Shown: one piece after another, positions 35,354 through 48,200 of the stretch | Numbering within the stretch: position 1 is the stretch's first letter | Layout of the letters: the number at the start of each line of letters is the position of its first letter | DNA from: Brachionus rotundiformis | Lineage: Eukaryota > Rotifera > Eurotatoria > Ploima > Brachionidae | Direction of reading: 5' to 3' | Assembly: GCA_016802295.1 (NCBI GenBank) | Contig: JAESIW010000020.1 | Location: 5,544,062 to 5,608,061, forward strand | DNA: 64,000 bases | The notes under the pieces: generated by a model | Told to the model about the DNA's origin: nothing | Databases searched by the model: none | The model's input: only the letters and a program-made list of their open reading frames with translations | Program-made: the position numbers and the translations under genes

Positions 35354-35703
35354 TTAGAAGGCCTCAATTGCACTTCTAGTTCGCAAAAGAAATAAAATTA
35401 AAATTATCAAAAATTAAAAGGTTTTAGGAAACACTTTTTAACAAAATGTAAATTAATTGATAATCAAAATAATAAATTTCTGCTATAATTATTTTGCAAT
35501 GTTACTTGACTTTATTTAAGAAAAAAATATAAAAATTAGATTTCTCTTTTAAAAAAATTAACTTAACAAAAATTTAAAAGGTCGAATCACAGTATTAAAT
35601 ATCTTTTGAATATTATAATTTTTTTTAAAATAGTAGATCATTGCTTTATCGTTTAATAAGAATCAATAACAAACATAAAAAAATTGAATATGCATTAAAT
35701 TTA
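35354..35703. other. 5' flank of the helical-protein gene
   Basis: AT-rich. Presumably contains the promoter of the minus-strand gene. No motif I would assert. Confidence 0.45.
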
Positions 35704-36059
35704 CAGTCAAAGCTCGGTAATATCACCCCATCCATTTTAAAGAAAAATGGGACATAATAAATTTTATTTACAATTACTAAATTTTAGACTCTTTTTTTGA
35801 AATACATAAAATTTATCTATAAAATTTAAATTTTATTAATACATAAATGTATGAAATATAATTGCATATATTTTACTATTGAATTTATTGATATGTTCTA
35901 AAATTTTTATGCGATATAATTAAAACATGGGATTAAAAAGGGGATATAACAATACTAAATGTACAATGATATAGACTGAGAGAAATCGGTTCTGTAAAAT
36001 ATCTTAGATAAAAATAAGATGGGATATAATTTAGACCGGACATTTTCGAGCTATAACTG
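35704..36059. mobile_element. Tc1/mariner-type MITE flanked by TA
   Basis: The left end CAGTCAAAGCTCG and the reverse complement of the right end CAGTTATAGCTCG form terminal inverted repeats. Both ends are bordered by the dinucleotide TA (35702-35703 and 36060-36061), the Tc1/mariner target duplication. CAGTYRWARCTCG-type ends are typical of the superfamily. The 356-bp interior encodes no transposase and contains GGGATATAA repeats in both halves. Confidence 0.8.
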
Positions 36060-39000
36060 TATAAATAAATCGATGGGAATAATTTTTAAAAAATTAACGA
36101 ATATTAATCAACGTAAAATAATTTTTTTACCTAAAAAAAAATCACTCTGATAATAACTTTAATATTAAACTACGAGTTTTTATCTATTTTTAGGATTTTT
36201 TTAAATAAATTAAAGGTTGATATTTGCTTAAAAATTTGAATAAATTAATTAATAAAAGTATCATTTTTATACTAAAAATATTATTTAATCGATCAATTTA
36301 TAATTAAAAATATTGTTGGCGGATCTATAAGCTTAGGCTGACTCTACTCCCTGGTCAAATTGGACCTTTGATACTAGTTATAATTTGTAACTAGTCTTGT
36401 TGCTGGAATCAGATTTAAACTAAACTCGTAGTTACTAGGCTGTATTTACTAATACTAACTAATAGTTTATTGGAACTTGGAGACAATTTAGTAAATAGAA
36501 TGATATTCAAAGGATATATAAGGAATATTCTGATTTGAATTAATTAATTTATTATATTTATAACTCAAGATTTGAGTTTAATAAAGTTTCTTAAACCAGC
36601 CTATTCTTTACAATGCCAAAGTCTAATTGCAGTCCTAAGCTAACCGCTAACAATATGATAAATGTACACAATTTACTATTTACTTTTTCTTGATCAATAT
36701 AATATAATAAATTATTTGGACTTTGATCTTTTGGAATATGTTCAACCTTATCGCAGTTATAACTTTTTTTCAACTTTAATTTATATTATTTTTCCGATTT
36801 TTAAAACTTTTATGTTTCTTATTAGGATCAAAATTCTTATTCTTCCTTTAAATGTTCTTAAAAAGAGTAATTAACTTTATGCTCTCATCTCTTACTTTAA
36901 TTCTTTCAAATTCTTTAGATTTATTTTGAGCTTCTTTAGTGGTATTAAGTTCTCTGATTTGAATTTCTAGGGCTCACTTATTAAATTTTAATGCATAAGA
37001 AAATACATGCCATGCCCGATTTGCCATTTTGCAATTTTTTCAATAAAAACTATTGATTTCTTCCGTTTATTTAGTGGTAAAGTTTTTTACTTTATTTTTC
37101 CTTTTCTTGCTTTTGAATTACCTCTCTCTAAAACCCACTTTAAATATCCCTATCTTTATTGATAAATTTGAACTTTTGGTAATTAAAGAAAGTACTTGGC
37201 AAATAAAATTTTAATCCAGTTCCCGACAATTTCTGACTACTTCCATTATACCCAAGTATACTCTTACCAAAGACATAAGCCTTTTCTAGTTGAAAATATT
37301 TTATCTTCTTTACATTTGATTCAAATTACATTTAAATTTTATTCTTCACTTAAGCTGTCCAATTTTAGTCGATCGTTTTAATAGCTTAGGATTAACAAGT
37401 AGTGGACATTTTTTACCGCTGCTGCCATATATTCTATTTTGGGCAAATGATTGTTAAAACTTATTCTTTTTTCAATAATAATCATATCTTGAAATAAAAT
37501 TTAGTTGTTTAAAATTATCAACGTTACCAAATAAGGCAGAATGAATTTTTAAAAGTTAAAATTTATAAAATATCTATGGCACAAAGATTGGTTTTTAAAA
37601 GTTATTTATTTGACTTTTACCATACGGATTAAAAAACTAATTTTTTGAAATAACTAACATAATTTTTAATTTACATTTTTAATTAATTTTTTAATATTTA
37701 TTCGTAAAAATAATCATAAAAATCTTAAAAATAAATCAGTAAAAAATAGACAATAATTTTTCTCATTTTATTATTGTTTTTTTAATAAAATAAATCACCT
37801 TAACTCATTATATTAAATAAAAGTTATTTTTCTGAAATAAATATATTGGTGTTACATTTTTTTTTTAATCAAAGTGATAATTTATTTTTATTAAATGGAT
37901 AATCTCTTTATCTCTTTAGATCTGATTACACTTAACTAAATTAATAACTGAATATTTCAATAATCAATTTTTTATAGATTAGTTAATTTATATCAATAAA
38001 ATTATAAAAATAAATTCTTGTTAAAAATCAAAAATTTCATTGAGTATTTTTTTTTTTAATTGCACAAACAATAAAATCTAAGTTAATAAAGATATTTAAT
38101 TTATATGACAAATTTATACAGTTATTTAAATACAATTATATATTTTCATTTAATAAATTTTTAGTCATATATATCTAAAAGGAAATAATAAATTATTTGG
38201 AGATAAAAATATTTATTAAAATGTTTGGTCAGCTTTAATAATTTTTTAAAGCATTCAATAGATTATTATAAATTATTTTATCATAAACAACTCGTGAGAG
38301 ATAAAAATAAAAATTAGAAATATAAAATTAGATTTTATAGGCTTATATATAGCTAAAAATCAAGTATAAAAATTACTTAATTAGTTTTAATTTTCTTATA
38401 AAAAATTAAAAAAAAAACAAATTGAAAATTATGAAAATATTAAACAGATATTCGTAATTTTATTTTTAAAGAATTCATTCAGAGTAATTATTAATATCAT
38501 AAATCACATATTTAATATTGAAATTTTATTAATTATTATAAAAAAAAATTGGTATTTTTTAGTTTAAAAAAAGGATTATTTTTAAAATTTTTAAAAGGTT
38601 TTAGATGTTATCTAATTGAATTAAATTATATAAATATTTAAACTTCTTGAGTCCATATTTTAGGACTTAATATTAAACAAAATACAGTTTTAGTTTTAAA
38701 ATTAATAAAAGAAAGAAAATGCGAGATAATTTTAGTCTTTTAATTTTTAATCTGCGGCCTTAAATTAGCAATACTAGTATGACTTGAAATGGTGAATCAA
38801 GCCTAGTTACCATCTTCTGTTCTGAATAATTATCATCCCTAGTTTAGAATCCTTTTTCACTAAAACTTTGGCTTTTTGATTGATCTAGAATTTAAATCAT
38901 CTTTATATAATGCTTTTTTAAATTAGTTATATAATTTTTACTCTGATAAACTTAATTCTATTCAAAAGAAACTGAAAAATATTCTTCGAATTTGAGATAA

Positions 39001-39223
39001 TACTTTTGAAATTCTAAATTGTGACAAAAAAGTCATATGAATTTATTATTTTAAAATTATCTCATTTAATAAACAATTCTTTAAACTATTTATTTTAATT
39101 ACCATTACCATTTTCTTTTAAAAAATGAAAATATACTAAATGATTATGTGAAAATTGTTCTTTTAAATCATCTTATTTTTAACAAAACGTGAAAATATCC
39201 TGATTTTTTTTTACTTTAGATTC
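36060..39223. other. 3.2-kb AT-rich intergenic region
   Basis: No convincing gene. It contains a small perfect hairpin ACTAGTTA-7 nt-TAACTAGT near 36372-36394. On the minus strand, around 37390-37130, a short open stretch reads like protein (LSGTGLKFYLPSTFFNYQKF) but stops soon interrupt it. This may be a decayed gene or chance. Confidence 0.45.
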
Positions 39224-42200
39224 ATGAAGAACATTGTTTTTATTTTAATATTTTTTTGCCAATTAGGAGCACTTAAAGGTTCAAAAATTGATACATTTTA
39301 TTTATATTAAAAATATAAATTTTTTTTAAAGGTCAGAGACCTTGTCCTGTAGGGTGGATCTTAAATGAACAGTATGGTTCATGTTATAAAATAGGGGTTG
39401 CAGTTCTTGCTCGAAATTGGTATCAGGCGCGAGTAGCTTGTCAGAGTTTTGGAGCTGAATTGGCTTCAATTAAAGACACAGGAGACAGAGATTATTTAAT
39501 AGAATTTGTAAATAATAATTTCAATAAAGAATTCTGGCTTGGAGGCTATCGCAGGCAAAGCGATGGTGCATGGGTATGGACAGAAGTAAATGATGGTCCG
39601 TCATCTCAGAATTATATAAAAGTTCCCAATCAAGTGTAATTAAATAAAAATTTGAAAAAAAAAAACTGAATTTAAAAAAAATTTAGAAATTGGGACCTAG
39701 GAAAACCAGATTCGATTAGTGGAGATTGCTTACAATTGGCAAAGAATGGATCATTCTCGAATGAAAACTGTAATGATCCTAAAGCGTATATATGCAAAAG
39801 GCCAATGGGTTTTTTTAATTATTAAGGAAAAATTTGATTAATTAATATTTTAATTTAAGGAGTTTCAACCTCATGCGATATTGATGACTTATGGGAACCA
39901 GTTAATGGAACTTGTATTAAAATTTTTAAAGCAAAATTGACCTATGATGATTCCAGAAATCAATGCCAAAATCAAGGGGGTGATTTAGTGGTCGTAAAAA
40001 ATGAACAAATTCAAATTTTTATAAGTGATTGGTACAAAATTAACAAAATAGCATTATGGATCGGCTTATCTGATAAAGTAAAATAAAAAATTCAATGAAT
40101 ATTTTTTAAAAATAGATTAAGAATGGAAATGATGGAGTTCTTCACTGGGTGGACGATCATTACTCAATTCCATTTCAATATTGGGCACCTGGTCAGCCAT
40201 ATTTTATGTAAATTTTCATATTTTTTTCCCATTTTTTTTAATTCTGGAAATCGGCTAATAAAGTATGGGAAACTACTCATCAACTGGTAATTGTACAGTG
40301 ATAAATGACTTAAAAGATGGGCTTTGGAGCATTGATTATTGTTCTAATCAATACTATTACGCATGTCAAAAACCCCAAGGTTTGTGAATAATATTTAAGT
40401 CTAAAATAATTTTTTTCTCAATTAAAGGTGAATGTGCCGAGGGCTGGATACCTTTTAAAAATAAATGCTATCTAATAAATTCATCTAGACAAAAATATAC
40501 GTCTTGGATTCAAGCAGAATCAACTTGTAAAAATTATGGGGGAGGGATTTTAACGATTAAAGAGTAAAATTTATTTAAAATTTAAAAACAAAGATAAAAG
40601 TTAAAAATTTGACAATTATTTGAAGTAATTATGAGCAACGTTTTATTGCAAGAGAGATAAAGAATACTCTTAGTAATTTTGATTTTTGGCTAGGTCTTTC
40701 TGGTAAAGATTAGATTTGTTGCCAATATTAATATTTTAAATCTTGTTTAAAGATTTTAAACCAATTGATGAATTTGTTTGGAGTCCTGGCAACGAAAAGG
40801 TTGAAAATTATACTAATTGGTTGCCAAATCAGCCTGTGGTAGTTCAAGATAGAGATAATTGTGGCATTATATGTAAGAAAACATGGTTTTGCTTTTATTT
40901 TAATAAATTAACAACTTTTTGAATTTTTATTTTTTTAATTTTAAAACGTTAATTTTTTAAAAAGCTTCATCTCTTTCTGGTTGGTATGTAACATCTAATT
41001 GTTTTGAAAAACTTCCATATATATGTCAGATTGACTTGGATGCTCAAGTAATACCTCATCCGAGCAATGGTATCAATTAATTAATAAAATAACTTAACCT
41101 GAAAATACTAACATTATTAACTAAAAGTTAACACTTATGGTGGGAACAGTGATGGAAAACCATGTGTCTTTCCATTTGTTTTTGAGAGCAATGTCTATTA
41201 TGATTGTGGTAAATATGGGGATAGAACTCAAGAATGGTGTGCAACTACTACGAATTATGACACTGACCAAAAATGGGGTTTCTGCTCAAATGAATATATT
41301 TGTGAAAATGGTTGGATAGAAGCAGATAATTTGTGCTATAAGCTGTTTAAAAGCTCTACAGATTTAACTTTTGACGAAGCAAATAATCTGTGCTACGCCA
41401 ATAATGGAATGCTTGCCAAAATTGTCGGTCCAAAAAGCCAAACTACAATAGACAATTTTCGTAAGGAATCTTTTTCTGTAGTTTTTTTTTAAATGATATC
41501 AATATCAAGTTAGGTTAAATTAGATCGGTACTTAATTTATTTTTAAATTAATTTTTTCCTTATATTCTACAATGTACGACCTTTTGTTTAAAAAAAAGTC
41601 TTAATATAACTTTAATTTTAGTTTTTGATGGTAAAAACGCTTGGATAGGATTGAAAAACTCTGGTCAATTAAATTTTGTATGGATTGATAATACTCCGTT
41701 AATAAATGTAATATTTAAATTTAAATATAAAAATTTACAATTTAAATTAAGTTTGAAAATTGGAGACATGAGCATCCCAATATGACAAATTATGGCGCAT
41801 GTGTTGCCATTGAAACTTCAGATACTTATCTTGGTGAATGGATGACTATTGATTGCAACACCAAGCTTTTTAACTATGTTTGCCAACAACAACCAAAGGG
41901 ACTTGTTTTACCAACTCAACCTAGTTTAACAACCACCAGTGACAGTCAAAAATGTGAACGTGATTGGATAGAAAGACCATTTTCAAATTTTTGTTATCAA
42001 TTTGTTTATTCATACGAAGGATTTAAAAAGTCTGAACATCTTTGTCAAACAAAAGGTGCATCACTGGTTTCAATTTTGTCAGTAGATGAGCAAATTTTTA
42101 TTCAAAGTAAAATTAAAAAAAATTTATTAAATATTAATAGAATAAATCAATTTTATTAAGATTATATCAGCATTTTAAATTTGGATACACTTTGGCTTGG

Positions 42201-45200
42201 AGCAAATAGAAAATCGTCTGGAAAAGGCTGGTCTTGGATAGACGGAAAATCACCCTTTATTTTTACCAATTGGGCAGTTGGTGAATACAATACTGGAACA
42301 AATCAATTTTGTGCTGTCATTTCAAATCAGTTAAATGGTCAATGGAAAACAGTGGAATGCGATAATAGCTTTGGAAATATAAAATATCGATCTGTGTGCA
42401 AAAAAACTGCTTCGGAAACCACAACCATTACCACTTACACTCCCACTTCAAATCAACCTGGATTCAATCTTGGATGTGAAAATGGATGGTCGTATTATAA
42501 TTCAAATTGCTTTAAATATTACAATTCAATTGCTGATCACAAGTCTTTTGATCAGGCTAAAGAATTTTGTAAAAATGAAAAGTCAGATTTAGCAGAAGTT
42601 TTTAATGAAGAAGAGAATGAGTTTTTGGTATCCATGATTCAAATGAAAAAAGCAGAGAAATCGTGGAAAAATTTAGGCTGTCCGTCAGGTTGGAATTTTA
42701 GCACCATAGAAAACACCTGCTACCAGCTAGTTTCTGTATCAACTTCTGATTGGAACAAGGCTCAAAGTTATTGCCAAAGATTCGGAGGATACATTTCAGC
42801 ACTAAAATCAAAACAAGAACTTGAATTTGTTGCCAATTTGAGTATTTTATTACTTTCATGAATAAAAGTGATTTTTAAATTTTTCATTAGCAAATGATGA
42901 TATTTGGATTGGGCTGAAACGTCGATCTGGATCAAGTATTTGGGAATTTAGCGACGACACAGTTGCTTCAGGAGTAAATTTATTTAGTATTTTTTAATTT
43001 ATTTAAGATGATTGTTTTATCTATTTAGCAATATTCGAATTGGGATCAAAATTTTCCCAGTAGCCCCAATCAGAACGAAAGATGTGTTGTAATGAAAAAT
43101 TTGGACAATAAATGGTATGATATAGAATGCTCAGGGACACAATTTTTTAAATTTGTTTGTGAAAAAGACGCTGGTAATTTAAATGCTCGATATTTAAAAT
43201 CGAATAAATAATCTTTTTGCTAAGATGTTCAAGATTCGTGTACCCAATACTTCAGCCCTACAACTGGCGGAGGGGGAAATTGTATTCACAAAGACCAATG
43301 TCCAAATAGCTTTTATGTTAATAATTTATGTGGAGAATACAATGATCCAGATATTGAATGTTGTCTTGACACTGATCGATGTAAGATATACAAAATTAAA
43401 CTAAGATTTCTTTAAAAAAAAAAAAAATATTCTTAAAATTTTTTACTAAATTAGACTTAATTTAATTGAAAAATTCCGAAAGAAATGTTTTTAAAAAATA
43501 CTTGGAATGACCAAGAAAGAATTTTTTATTTTTTTTAATATTTTACCTTTGTATTAGATTAAAAAATTAGCTCTCATTCTAAACTAAGTTTTTAAGCAAA
43601 AGAATCTGTTTGGATTGGAATGTACGATGAGCTTACAGGCTTTAACCAGGTTTCATTTAAATGGTTATCAGGGGCATTTCCAACTTACACAAATTGGGCT
43701 CCAAGCGAACCTAATTCAAACGCTCAATGCGTAGCAATGCACATAAAAGATTCTTCTATTGAACCTTTTGATGCAGGCCAATGGAAAGTTACTTCATGCA
43801 ATTACAAGAATGGATTTTTTTGCAAAAAAAAAGCTCAACAAGTTCCAGCAACTGTGACTACCACTCAAACTCCAGGATGTCCACCAGTATTTGACAATTT
43901 TTTGAAAATTTATTTTCCTTATTTTCTTTCAAGGGATTTATTGGATATGAAAATAGATGCTTCTATTTGGAGCTTAATTTTTTAACATGGAACGAAGCTG
44001 AGTCGAATTGTAATAATTTAGACGCAAATTTAGTATCCATTACTGATAGGTTCGAACAATATTGGATAAATATTGAGTTTCATTCTGATTTTACTGCCAA
44101 CAAATGGATAGGTCTTCAAGTTCCACAAAACAACTACGAATGGAGCAATGGTGACTTGTTTTCTTTTAGTAATTGGGATCGTAACAAACCTGACATTAAT
44201 GATGGTAGATGTGTAGGCATGAGCTCTAGTGGATTTTGGTCAAATTTCGATTGTGTTTTAAAGCTTCCGAGTATATGTAGCAAAAGAAATTCATTATTTA
44301 CTACCCCAACAACACCTACAACTTCTGTACCAATTAAATGTCCAAATTCGTGGACAGAGGCTGACAACAAATGTCACAAACTATTTGGTCCAAAAAATTT
44401 AGATGAGAAAAAAAATTGGTTTGATGCAGAATCTTATTGCAAGTCATTAAATGGACATTTATCAAGTTTCAGTTCATACTATTCGGTGTCCCAAGTAATA
44501 AATGGCCAATTTGCTTACACATTTGGCATTGATTACGCATTTTGGATCGGTTTAAACAAATTAGATGATGATAAAGGTTATCAATGGACTGATGGAAGTG
44601 GCAGTAGTTATTTTAATTGGGATTTCGGTCAACCAGATGATGTAAATGGAGTGGAAAATTGTGTAGAGTTAAGAACTTCTGGAAGATGGAGAGATATTTT
44701 TTGCTACACAAATAAAGGTTGGTCATGTCAAATTGAAAAAGGAATAGATCCAACTAACGTTACAGAAACATTAGAAGACAAATTCCCGAGTATAAAGATT
44801 TCTAATAAAAAATATTTGATGAAAAAAAATTAAATTAATTTAATTAGTTATTGAATGTGCGAACAATACAAATGTTAATTGGACTTATTATAATGGGAAG
44901 TGTTATTACCCAAGTTCGGGTATAAATTTAGAAAAAACCGATTGGTATAATGCCAGAAAGTTCTGTCAAAATATTGGTGGTGATTTAGTTTCAATGCATT
45001 CGAAAAAAGAACTGGAATATGTAGCCACAATTGTATCTTTATAATAATAAAAAGCTATTATTTTTATTTAATTTAAATTATCAAGGCTAGCAAAAAATTG
45101 GATAAATGGTGGATTGGATTGTATGCATCATCGAGTGGTGGATATTTTTGGTCCGATGGCTCACCATTAAATTATTTACACTGGAATTCAGGTGAACCTA

Positions 45201-48200
45201 ATGACGCTCATGGAGGTGAAAAATGTGCAGAAATGTTGTCATCTATTTGTAAGCTTTTTATATTTTTATATAAAAAAAAATTATTTTAAACTTTTGAAAA
45301 ATTTTAAGCATTTTGGAAGTTAGAAACGATATTAATTTAATTATGACTTTATTTATTAATTAAAATAATTAAAGTGACGTTAACTGTGCAAGTCTGAATG
45401 GATTTGTCTGCGAGAAATCCAATTTTACAAGAGAAACAGAAGTCGTTCTACCATTAAGTTTTAACAATGGCAATTCTGAAATTTGTCCACCTGGTTATTC
45501 AACTTTCGGAGGTTTGATTAAATTGTAAAATTATTCAATTAATCTATTAATTGTTGAACTTAAAGTTATAACTACTGATAACCAAGGAAATACTGGTCCA
45601 TGTGTATTTCCGTTCAAATATAAGAACAAATATTACTACGAATGTGTTACATTTGAAAATCGAAGTCCATGGTGTGCAACTACATCGGACTATGATCAAG
45701 ACTCAAGATGGGGATATTGTGTGGATATTAAATGCTTTCGTTTTGTAGATGATCGTAAACCATTTGCTGAAGCTAGAAAAGTTTGTATGAAAGACCAAGC
45801 AAGCCTTGCCTCGGTTCATAATGCAATTGAACAATGTAATAAACTAATTTACTTAAATAACTTAAATAATAAATTGCGTGGTTTTGATAATTTTTTATTT
45901 AAGCTTATCTGACCGCTTTAATGAGAAATAAAACCAATTTAGATTACTGGCTTGGCATGTGGGCTCCTTCGGGAAACACTTTTAATTTCGAGGACAACTC
46001 TTTATTAGATTATACAAATTGGGCACCAAACAAACCTGGCAACATTTTTGGAGTAATTTTTGAATATAAATTTTTTGTGGTTTAGCTACTGTATTTTGTT
46101 ATTGAATAATCTTTGGTAAAATTTTAAGTGAAAATAAATATGGATAAATGTTGACCTGAATTTTTCTAACAAAATACTAACTACAATTTATCAAACATTT
46201 CTAAATTAGCTTTTTTTTTAAAAGATTATATTTTTATAAAATTCTTTTTTGCAGAATGAGAGATGCGCAGTTATTAGTGGTAATCCCAGAACACCAGGTT
46301 TATGGATAAATGTTGACTGCAATTCTCAGAATTATTTTGTCTGCTCAATTAAAGCCAGTGATTATTAGATTTTTATAGATATTAGATTTTTTTAAATTCC
46401 ATTTAAAGTAATTTTTTTTAAGATGGAGTTAAATATAGTACAGCCTGTGAAACATCAGATTTGAATTCATTTAGCGAAAATATAACTCTGTCGTGTGCTC
46501 AAAATTTAAGTATAGCTATAATTAAGGCAGATTTTGGCAGAGACCAATATTCTTTGTCTTGTGATGGTAAAAAATTTCAAAAATTAAATCTTTATAAATT
46601 TGAAGTGAATAATTTTTAATTTTTAAGATGACTTTCATTATGGTGAAGATTGTACTTCTCGCGAACCAACTACAGGTAAAGTAAGGGAGCTTTGCCAAGA
46701 AAAAAATAGTTGTTATTTGTCGGCGAATGCTTCAATTTTCACTGACACTTGCCCAGGAGTTAAAAAGCAATTGAGAGTTTGGTATCAATGTGTAAATTTA
46801 CCTGGTAACCAAATTTTAAAAATGAAATAAATTTTAATTTTTAAAATAATTAAGTCTACACAAATGGTGGTAATTCGAATGAGAGTCCTTGCGTGTTTCC
46901 TTTTAAGTACAAAAATGTTTTGCATTACCAGTGTACTTTTGAAGCACGGCCATTGAGTGATAGCAGTGATGTTTTAAAAAAGTGGTGCTGTACCACCGAT
47001 GATTGTGATCAAGATTTTAAATGGGGAAACTGTCCAGGTAATGCTATCTTTTAAATAAACCATGACTATAGAACATTTTATAAAATTAATACACTTAATT
47101 ACTTATTTTTAATATTTTATTTCAAGGAATAAATTTTTATTTTGATATAATTAATACCTCATGTATGATTAATTAAAAAATTTATTTAAGAATCGAATGT
47201 TCCATTGCTTTCAAACGGGTGCTCTAAACCAGGATACTTTAGTTTGGACAATGGCAAAAATTGCTACCAACTTTATTTGGATAAAAAAAAATGGTCGGAT
47301 GCACGACAATTTTGCAAACAAAACGATGCAGCTGATTTAGCCACTATTTCTGATGGATTTGAGCAAGCCTTTATGAACTTATTAACCTACGTAAAAACAA
47401 ATGCGGACCCATGGATCGGTCTACAAAAAGTATTCAAAATTTTAGTTAGAAAAAAAATATTTTTTTTTAATTTAAGAATAGTGATAATTCCTTTTTTTGG
47501 TCTGATGGTTGGCCAGTAACATTTGTGAATTGGGGCGAAAATTCTTATGATTTATTATCGGATTCAGACTGTTACTATATACAATCACAAAGTGGATTAT
47601 GGAACGCGACATCTTGTGATGAAGCCAAGCCATTCATATGTAAGATCACTACAGAACCTATACCAGTAATAACTTCACCACCACCTGGTTACTGTCCAGA
47701 CAATTGGCAAGAATTTGGTTCTTTCTGTTACAAATTTGACGTCAATTTAAGATCCTTTGGTGATGCTAAATTTGATTGCTACCAACAAGGAGGTTATTTA
47801 GTTACCATTCATAGTAATGAAGAGCTTGAATTTATTACATCAATAAGCTCGACCTCAACAATATCACCAGGGCCCATTTGGATCGGATTGGAAAAGAATC
47901 AAATTTCAAGTAATTAATTGTTGAAAAAATAAGAATTTTAATTGAACACATCAATTTTAGATTCGTATGTGTGGCAAGATGGTAGACCTTTAGAATTTTT
48001 AAGCTTTGCCAGTTCAGTTCAAAGCCAGCCGTGTATTTATATGTCCAATAAAAAATGGTATGATTCAGAGTGCTTTTATAGCAGAAAAAGATATACTTGT
48101 AAATTACCTAGAAGTAATTTGAACTATTTGAATTAAAAGATATGATAATAAATTGATATTTTAGTTGTAACAACTGTGTCTACTTTGAGCACTACAACAA

